Positions 58,422-64,000 of a stretch of DNA of 64,000 nucleotides are shown here, one piece after another. The position numbers and the translations under genes are program-made. Source of the DNA: Actinoplanes sp. DH11 (lineage in GTDB: Bacteria > Actinomycetota > Actinomycetes > Mycobacteriales > Micromonosporaceae); contig NZ_JAHWGU010000028.1 of assembly GCF_020873875.1 (NCBI RefSeq), positions 1 to 64,000 of the forward strand. The letters run 5' to 3'. Each line of letters starts with the position of its first letter. Within the stretch, counting starts at the first letter, position 1. The notes beneath the pieces were generated by a model. That model had not been told where the DNA came from. It saw nothing but the letters and a program-made list of their open reading frames with translations, and did not search any database.

Positions 58422-59123
58422 TCAATTCGCTGCGGCGACGCCCGGTTCGTCGCGGCGGCGGGACGCGAGCCCGCCGATCAGCAGGGCGGCCGCCAGCAGC
58501 ACGGCCAGCACCGGCAGGGACTTCTGCCAGGTGGCGTGGTACATGCCGCAGGTGGCCGCGTCCTGTCCCACGCAGCTGGCCGGCGGGCGGTAAATGATCC
58601 AGTCACCGGCCACCCAGGCGACGAGGTGGGTGGAGAGCTGGAAACGGCCGGTCGGCACGGCCCAGCCGATCGCCTCGGCGAGCAGCCACAGCAGCAGCGC
58701 ACCCGCGCCCACACCGGCGGTGGGCAGCGCGAACCGGCGCGCGACGGCGGCTGTCGCGAACCCCAGGGCGGCGCCGAGCACGGCCAGGGCGACGGCACGG
58801 GTGGCGAGGGCCGGGTCGATCGAGGCGTCGGTAGCGGGGTGCACGCTGTGGTACCCGTACCACAGAAAGGCACTGAGCGTGAGCACCAGAATCGCGCCGC
58901 CGCCCGCGGACAGAAGCATCGCTCGCGTCAGCGAGCGCACGAGGACACCGACGGTGAGGGACCACAGCAGCAACAAGATCCCGGCGGTCTGCATGGTCTG
59001 CTCGATCTCGCCCAGGTCGTCGACGTACTCCTGACTACCTGCGGACGCGGCGGAGACCCACCCGAAGCCCAGCGCCACGACCAGGACGAGCGTGCTGATG
59101 AGGATTCTGCGGGTGGTCTGCAC
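58422..59123 (-). CDS. Polytopic membrane protein, unknown function
   Basis: 233 residues with about five hydrophobic helices (RRILISTLVLVVALGFGWVSAAS, AGILLLLWSLTVGVLV, AILVLTLSAFLWYG, AVLGAALGFATAAVA and VLAVLLAAALLIGGLAS). An outward loop with two cysteines (SCVGQDAATCGMYHATW) suggests a disulfide. ATG start at 59123. It is followed downstream by the DUF3289-like gene's promoter and preceded by another small membrane protein in the same direction. No family recognised. Confidence 0.72.
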   Translation of the reverse strand: MQTTRRILISTLVLVVALGFGWVSAASAGSQEYVDDLGEIEQTMQTAGILLLLWSLTVGVLVRSLTRAMLLSAGGGAILVLTLSAFLWYGYHSVHPATDASIDPALATRAVALAVLGAALGFATAAVARRFALPTAGVGAGALLLWLLAEAIGWAVPTGRFQLSTHLVAWVAGDWIIYRPPASCVGQDAATCGMYHATWQKSLPVLAVLLAAALLIGGLASRRRDEPGVAAAN

Positions 59124-59153
59124 ACTCCCAGTGTGCGACCGGCGGTCCAGTGT

Positions 59154-59486
59154 TCAGCCGAAAGCCGCCGCCATGACGAGCAGGCTCGCCGCGCCCGCCA
59201 GCAACGTCGACAGGGTGCCCGCCCAGAACGCCGACGCGACCACGCGCGACATCGGGATCGCGACCAGCGAGGACACCACCATCAGGCCCAGCCACAGCGG
59301 CGCACCCCAGGTCAGGCCGATGGTGAAGACCATTTCCGTGGTGACGCACCAGCTGGGCGCGTCCGTGCAGTCGCGGCCGCCGGTCAGGATCTCCGACTGC
59401 GTGATCAGCACCCCGGCAGTGATCACGATGCACCAGCCGACAGCGATCAGAATGGTGGTGTCCAATGGCGCACGTCGATCGGTCAC
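59154..59486 (-). CDS. Small membrane protein, three helices
   Basis: 110 residues from a GTG with GGGGGAG four bases upstream. Helices are TTILIAVGWCIVITAGVLI, FTIGLTWGAPLWLGLMVVSSLVAI and SAFWAGTLSTLLAGAASLLVMAA. A loop DCTDAPSWCVTTE carries two cysteines facing out, as in the adjacent gene at 58422. The two genes are 30 bp apart and probably form an operon. Confidence 0.72.
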   Translation of the reverse strand: MTDRRAPLDTTILIAVGWCIVITAGVLITQSEILTGGRDCTDAPSWCVTTEMVFTIGLTWGAPLWLGLMVVSSLVAIPMSRVVASAFWAGTLSTLLAGAASLLVMAAAFG

Positions 59487-59523
59487 TCGTCTCCCCCGTC
59501 GAATCCCGTCTATTTTTACGCGT

Positions 59524-60030
59524 ATGAGATTCCTGCTCGTGCCCGGGCGCGGTGTCCCGTACCCCGAACACTGGTCCTGGCAGTGGGCGCGCACGCTGCC
59601 CGGATGTGCGTGGGCGCCGGAACCGCCCGGCCCGCCGTACCTGGCCGGCGAGCGGGTGGCGGCCCTGCACGCGGCGCTGACCGCGGACGACGAGCCGGCC
59701 GTGCTGATCGCGCACAGCGCCGGCTGCCTGACGGTGGCGCACTGGGCGGCGCGGCACACCGGTCCGGTCCGGGCCGCGCTGCTGGTCACCCCGCCGTTCG
59801 TCGGCGACGAGGCGCCGCACGACCCGCTGCCGATGCGGTCGGTGGTGGTGGCCAGCCGCACCGACCCGCACGCCACATTCGCGCAGGCGACCCGGATGGC
59901 CGCGGACTGGGGTGCGCAGCTGTACGACGCCGGCCCGGTCGGGCACCTGGACTCCAAGACCGGGTTCGGGCCGTGGCCCGACGGCGAACGCCTGCTCCGG
60001 GAACTAGCCCACCGCGGCGCGGAAGCGTAG
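59524..60030 (+). CDS. RBBP9/YdeN-type serine hydrolase
   Basis: 168 residues. The minimal alpha/beta-hydrolase fold has the nucleophile in IAHSAGCLTVAHWA, the acidic residue region ASRTDPHATFAQA and the histidine in VGHLDSKTGFGPWPDGERLL. The N-terminal FLLVPGRGVPYPEHWSWQWARTLPG matches this family (PF06821). The ATG at 59524 begins the domain exactly. Its substrate is unknown. Its 3' end overlaps the convergent gene by 27 bp. Confidence 0.88.
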   Translation: MRFLLVPGRGVPYPEHWSWQWARTLPGCAWAPEPPGPPYLAGERVAALHAALTADDEPAVLIAHSAGCLTVAHWAARHTGPVRAALLVTPPFVGDEAPHDPLPMRSVVVASRTDPHATFAQATRMAADWGAQLYDAGPVGHLDSKTGFGPWPDGERLLRELAHRGAEA

Positions 60031-61155
60031 CCGCAGATCAGCGGCGTCCGGGTCCCACATCCCGGTGATCCAGGGCCAGGCCCGGGCCGCGGCGGCCCGT
60101 TCCGGTGGCGTGCCGGTCGCGGCCGCGGCGATGAGCCGCTCGGCCAGGGCCCGCTCGCCGAGGGCGCGGCACATCACCGTGACGAACCGTCGCACCGTGC
60201 TGCCGCTGATCTCGTGCAGGATCGCGTCGAGCACCAGGGATCCCAGGTCCGCGCCGTGGTCCGGTCGTTGCTCGAGCCGGTCGGCGACCTCGGCCCGTTT
60301 GTAGTGGACCCGGTTGAGCAGATTGTTCAGCTCGCCCAGCGGGGGAAGCGGCGGCACCGTCCAGTCCGGGTTCAGCACCCGCAACAGGCCGTCGAGGCGC
60401 TGCTCACACGCCGTCACGGCGTCCACGTCAAGCCCAGGCTCCGGCTCGTGCATCCCGGGGTGGTGGCGGGCGCGGCAGCGCAGGCAGTACCGGCGCGGAT
60501 CGTCCTCGGCGCCGGTGGTCGCGGCGAGCACCTCCCGGATCTGCTCGGCGGTCAGCCGGCGGGCGTCCCAGACGAGTTCGGCGAGTGCGGCCGCGTCGGG
60601 GTGCCGGCGGTTGGTGGGCGCGCCGCCGACCCCGGTGGCCGCGGCCACGTCGTCCACCGGCATCCCGAACAGCGCGGCGAACGCACTCACATACTGCGGG
60701 GTGAGCTCGGCCCGGTCGGCGCAGACCATGTGCACCGTGGACTGGGAGACGTACGGTCCGTCGCCGACGATCATGAGGGTCTGGACGTTGATCAGGCGAA
60801 TCCCCCGGTTGCGCGCGAGCGCCTGCACCAGCTGCCCCGGCTGCCCCGGTTCGGGCGCCGGCATCGGCTCGGACGGGGCCGACACCGGCATCCGCCGGAT
60901 CATGGCGTGCAGCCGCCGCCGCTGGGACGTCCCCAGCATGACGGCCCGGTCCATGATCTTGCCGACGTGCGGCGAGCCGCCCGGGTTCGGTGCGGCCGCC
61001 AGCTCGGCCGGGACCGGACGGCCGGCCAGCACGAACAGGTCCGCGGCCCGCCATCCGAGCAGCGGTGCGAGAGCACCCAGCGCTGCCGGGGTCCGTTCGC
61101 CCGGGTCGACGACCTGGTGATGAGCCAGGAGGCGGCGCAGCGGCGAGTCGTCCAT
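60004..61155 (-). CDS. Hypothetical regulator-like protein
   Basis: 383 residues with two HTH-like segments: SPLRRLLAHHQVVDPGERTPAALGALAPLLGWRAADLFVLAGRP near the start and LNVQTLMI-like ELTPQYVSAFAALFGMPVDDVAAATG near 165-190. A cysteine pair CLRCRARHHPGMHE near 225 could bind zinc. The C-terminal third is helical (LVLDAILHEISGSTVRRFVTVMCRALGERALAERLI). It resembles actinobacterial XRE-like proteins but I do not assign a family. It is 10 bp from the DUF3626 gene and likely co-transcribed. Confidence 0.65.
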   Translation of the reverse strand: MDDSPLRRLLAHHQVVDPGERTPAALGALAPLLGWRAADLFVLAGRPVPAELAAAPNPGGSPHVGKIMDRAVMLGTSQRRRLHAMIRRMPVSAPSEPMPAPEPGQPGQLVQALARNRGIRLINVQTLMIVGDGPYVSQSTVHMVCADRAELTPQYVSAFAALFGMPVDDVAAATGVGGAPTNRRHPDAAALAELVWDARRLTAEQIREVLAATTGAEDDPRRYCLRCRARHHPGMHEPEPGLDVDAVTACEQRLDGLLRVLNPDWTVPPLPPLGELNNLLNRVHYKRAEVADRLEQRPDHGADLGSLVLDAILHEISGSTVRRFVTVMCRALGERALAERLIAAAATGTPPERAAAARAWPWITGMWDPDAADLRLRFRAAVG

Positions 61156-61165
61156 CCGGCCGAGA

Positions 61166-62134
61166 CTATGCCGACGTGTCCACTGCTGCTGGGCGGTGCA
61201 CGCCGGGCCGGCGGCCGAGCAGGACCAGGATGTGCCACAGATACTTCACGAGCTGCGTGTCGGCGCCGTCCCGGGCGGCCCGGCCGAGCACCTCGGCGTC
61301 CAGGACCGGCCGGCGGTACCGGTCGGCGAGTTCCTTCGCCAGCGCCGGGGTGTCGGGGCCGCGCAGCAGCACCGGGAACTCCGCGGCGGGCAGGGTGAAC
61401 CCGGCGTGCCAGCGCACGGGCACACCCATCGCGTGCAGGTGCGTCTCGGTGGGCGTACCCCGGAAGCAGGGGTCCGCGACGACGGCCTCGACGTGGTGGC
61501 GGAGCGTGAGCCCGCCGTGGACCTGGGCTTCGACGTAGTCGTCGAGGGTGCGCCCGGGTTCCGTCGCGGACCCGGCGCGGCGCGCCGCGAGGATGGCCGC
61601 CCAGGCGCCGGCGTCGGTGGCGGGGACGCCGAGCGCGCCACCGAACCGGGGCACCTGGTCCAGCAGCTCGGCCCAGATCGTCGCGAACGCGTCCGCCGTG
61701 CCCACCAGGTCCGGTTGCCGGTGGCTGTCGCCGAGGCAGAACGTGGCGCGCTGCGACACCGCGCGGTGCAGCACCAGATGGCAGCTGCCGAACCGGGGTG
61801 CGGCGCCGTCCGGGTGCCCGGCCAGGTTCAGCGCACCGTAGATGGGCCGGCCCGCGACGCCGGTGTAGGCGCCACCGAACATGCGGTGCTCCCAGTGGTC
61901 GCGGTCGCCGCCCGGGTACGCGATGAGCGCCCCGCTGGAGATCCGCGTCTCGAACTGGCTGCGGTAGACGCCGTCGGCGGCCAGGCACTCGGCCACCGTC
62001 CGGCCGTCGGCGAGCGGGCGGTCCGGGTGGAAGTTCACCGTGATCGGGGCGTCCGGGACCGGCCCGGGCGCCCCGAGAGCACGCACGTGCGCGAGCGCGT
62101 GCCGCTCAGGCATGTGCGGGTCGTGCGCGGTCAC
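61166..62134 (-). CDS. DUF3626 family protein
   Basis: 322 residues. The conserved features are ITVNFHPDRP at the N-terminus, VYRSQFETRISSGALIAYPGGDRDHWEHRMFGGAY, PRFGSCHLVLHRAVSQRATFCLGDSH and ALNLAGHPDGAAPRFG, the DUF3626 core with several invariant His, Arg and Asp residues. The residues suggest an enzyme, but the activity is unknown. It lies between the uppP gene and the regulator-like gene in one leftward run. Confidence 0.85.
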   Translation of the reverse strand: MTAHDPHMPERHALAHVRALGAPGPVPDAPITVNFHPDRPLADGRTVAECLAADGVYRSQFETRISSGALIAYPGGDRDHWEHRMFGGAYTGVAGRPIYGALNLAGHPDGAAPRFGSCHLVLHRAVSQRATFCLGDSHRQPDLVGTADAFATIWAELLDQVPRFGGALGVPATDAGAWAAILAARRAGSATEPGRTLDDYVEAQVHGGLTLRHHVEAVVADPCFRGTPTETHLHAMGVPVRWHAGFTLPAAEFPVLLRGPDTPALAKELADRYRRPVLDAEVLGRAARDGADTQLVKYLWHILVLLGRRPGVHRPAAVDTSA

Positions 62135-62166
62135 TTCGCGGTCCTCTCCGGGCGGCTCTTACCCGG

Positions 62167-63003
62167 TCACTTCGCCGTGATCGTGCCGGTGGCGAGCAGG
62201 ACCAGCAGCAGCGAGCCGAGGGCGAGCCGGTAGAAGATGAAGATGCTGTACGAGTGCTTCGAGACGAACTTGAGCAGCCACGTCACCGACGCGTACGCCA
62301 CGACGAAACTCACCACGGTCGCCACGATGGTGTTCGTCCAGCCGACGCCGTTGGCTATCCGGTCCGCCTCGCCGACGCCTTGCAGGATGGACGCGCCGGT
62401 CAGTGCCGGGATCGACAGGAAGAACGACAGTTTCGTGACGGTGACCCGGTCGAGGTCACGCAGCAGACCCGCCGACATGGTGGCGCCGGAACGCGAGACA
62501 CCCGGGATCAGGGCCAGGCACTGCACGGTGCCGATGATCAGTGTGTCTTTCCACGAGACGTCCTTCTCGTGGCGGACCTGGGTGGCGGCGTGGTCGGCGA
62601 ACGCCATCACACCGCTCCACAGGATCAGCGCGCCGGCGACGAACCAGAGACTGCGCAGCGTCGTCTCGATCGCGTCCTTGAACAGCAGCGCGGCGAACAC
62701 GATGGGCAACGAGCCGAGCAGCACAGCCCAGCCGAACCGGAAATCCGGGTGTTCGCGCTGCGTCTTGTCGAACAGACCCCGGAAGAACGCGGGCACCACC
62801 CGGGCGATGTCCTTGCGCAGGAACAGGATGGTGGCGAGCACCGCACCGGACTGAATGATCACCGTGAAGGCGGTGATGTCCGGGTCGTCGATGGTGTGCC
62901 CGAACAGTTTCTCCAGGATCGTCAAGTGACCCGTGCTGGACACCGGAAGGAACTCGGTGACGCCCTCGACCGCGCCGAGGATCACCGCTTCCACGATGCT
63001 CAT
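62167..63003 (-). CDS. uppP: Undecaprenyl-diphosphatase (UppP/BacA)
   Basis: 278 residues with about eight membrane helices. Both active-site motifs are present: EGVTEFLPVSSTGHLTI near residue 15 and PGVSRSGATMSAGLL near 160. It recycles undecaprenyl pyrophosphate to the carrier lipid phosphate for cell-wall synthesis and gives bacitracin tolerance. The ATG at 63003 gives the standard start SIVEAVILGAVEGVTEF. Confidence 0.96.
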   Translation of the reverse strand: MSIVEAVILGAVEGVTEFLPVSSTGHLTILEKLFGHTIDDPDITAFTVIIQSGAVLATILFLRKDIARVVPAFFRGLFDKTQREHPDFRFGWAVLLGSLPIVFAALLFKDAIETTLRSLWFVAGALILWSGVMAFADHAATQVRHEKDVSWKDTLIIGTVQCLALIPGVSRSGATMSAGLLRDLDRVTVTKLSFFLSIPALTGASILQGVGEADRIANGVGWTNTIVATVVSFVVAYASVTWLLKFVSKHSYSIFIFYRLALGSLLLVLLATGTITAK

Positions 63004-63061
63004 ATCCGAACTCAATTTATCCCGCTTTCCCCTAGCCAGCTTGAGAGCATAGGGGTGCCGA

Positions 63062-64000
63062 TCACGCCGGGTTCCGCCGGGCACGGGCCGCCGCGATGGT
63101 GTACGCCGGGTCACGGTCCAGGTTGAATCGGTCACGGTCATAGCGCCGGGTGGTCCGCGGGTCGGCGTGTCCCATGGCGTCCTGAACGTCCTCCAGCGGG
63201 ACCCCCTCGGCACGCGCCGACGTCGCGAACGAGTGCCGCAACGAGTGCGGTGACAACCGGTCGGCGGCGGCGATCCCGGCCTGCTTGGCGAGCCGGCGCA
63301 CCAGGCGGAACACGGCGTGCCGGTCGATGCGGGCCCCGGTGGCGGTCACGAACAGCGGCCCCTCGCCGCTGCCGCGCAACCGCAGGTACTCGTCGAGGGC
63401 GAGCGCCGCGCCCGGGGTCAGCGCCCGGCGGCGGGCCCGGCCACCCTTGCCGACGAACCGCACGGTCCGGTGCCCCCGCTCCCAGCTGACGTCGGCCAGG
63501 TCGAGGCTGACCAGCTCACCGACCCGCAGCCCGAGGTCGGCCAGCAACACCAGCACGGCGCGGTGCCGGACCGCGGTCGGCCCCTGGGCCTGCTCGGCGG
63601 CGGACAGCAGCGCGTCCACCTCCTGCGGGGTGAGCCCGACCGTCGAGGAGTGGTCGCGGTCGACGTGCGGCCGGTCCGCGCCACCGACCGGGTTGGTGGC
63701 GACGGCGTTCAGCTTGACCAGGAAGTCGTACCAGCTGGAGACGCCGGAAAGCTTGCGCGCCACGGTCGCCGCGGCCATCGGCCGGGCTTCGAGCCCGCGA
63801 GCGTACGCGTTGACGTCCAGGAACGAGGCTCGCAGCGGGTCCAGGCCCCGGTCGTGGCACCAGGCCAGCCACGACGCCACGTCCCGCCGGTAGGCGGCGC
63901 GGGTGTGCTCGGACAGGCGCCGGTTCGCGAGCCAGGCCTCGGTGAACTCCGCCGCCGCGCCCGGTGTGCCGAGCGCGCCGGGCTGATGCGGTACCAGGGA
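63062..64000 (-). CDS. Tyrosine recombinase, partial (5' end outside window)
   Basis: The gene runs off the window edge. The visible 312 codons include the N-terminal core-binding domain (EFTEAWLANRRLSEHTRAAYRRDVASWLAWC) and the catalytic domain with Arg (LGLRVGE), Lys (GKGGRARR), His-x-x-Arg (SPHSLRHSFA), His (MGHADPR) and Tyr (TTRRYDRDR). All six residues are intact. A GTG at 63880 would remove part of the N-terminal domain, so the true start is beyond 64000. This is an actinobacterial integrase type, different in sequence from the Xer-like enzyme at 35413. Confidence 0.9.
   Translation of the reverse strand, partial: SLVPHQPGALGTPGAAAEFTEAWLANRRLSEHTRAAYRRDVASWLAWCHDRGLDPLRASFLDVNAYARGLEARPMAAATVARKLSGVSSWYDFLVKLNAVATNPVGGADRPHVDRDHSSTVGLTPQEVDALLSAAEQAQGPTAVRHRAVLVLLADLGLRVGELVSLDLADVSWERGHRTVRFVGKGGRARRRALTPGAALALDEYLRLRGSGEGPLFVTATGARIDRHAVFRLVRRLAKQAGIAAADRLSPHSLRHSFATSARAEGVPLEDVQDAMGHADPRTTRRYDRDRFNLDRDPAYTIAAARARRNPA

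Overview
The window is high-GC DNA with GTG and TTG starts, many 4-bp ATGA/GTGA gene overlaps and actinobacterial families (LAL regulators, ECF41 sigma, CGNR zinc finger, UMF1 and dynamin-like proteins). It looks like the chromosome of a mycelial actinomycete. I infer Micromonosporaceae (Actinoplanes-like) from gene style; no marker gene proves it. A 28-bp dif-like Xer site near 36970 suggests the segment lies in the replication terminus of a circular chromosome. I see no tRNA, rRNA, CRISPR array or intact insertion sequence.

Layout. 1-3.8 kb: 62-bp tandem repeats, an ABC-F ribosome-protection gene and three decayed genes. 3.7-7.5 kb: a membrane protein behind a duplicated operator, then an FAD oxidoreductase, an ECF41 sigma factor and an SDR enzyme. 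Two related structured leaders precede the oxidoreductase and the SDR gene. One can hide the ribosome binding site; the other runs into an intrinsic terminator. 7.5-10 kb: WYL and TetR regulators and a hydrolase. 10-14.2 kb: a siderophore operon with two NIS synthetases and a PLP decarboxylase. 14.3-24.5 kb: an FAD dehydrogenase, a two-component system, and three regulator/target pairs with visible operators. 24.5-31.5 kb: a repeat-rich gap, a TauE exporter with a small overlapping ORF, and an OhrR/Ohr peroxide module.

31.5-37.4 kb: a secreted calcium-repeat protein ending in a PD-(D/E)xK nuclease-like domain with a candidate immunity gene, then a tyrosine recombinase whose start lies in a perfect 11-6-11 Xer-type palindrome about 0.6 kb from the dif-like site. 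37.4-49.2 kb: assorted enzymes, a guanidinium exporter under a guanidine-III riboswitch, a second copy of a palindromic element, and a large LAL regulator. 49.4-53.2 kb: an operon of two dynamin-like GTPases. 53.2-64 kb: transporters, a second secreted calcium-repeat protein with a DUF3289-like end and an overlapping membrane-anchored partner, UppP, and a tyrosine recombinase cut by the window edge.

The items most worth following up are the paired leader RNAs, the two secreted toxin/immunity-like loci and the recombinase/dif neighbourhood.
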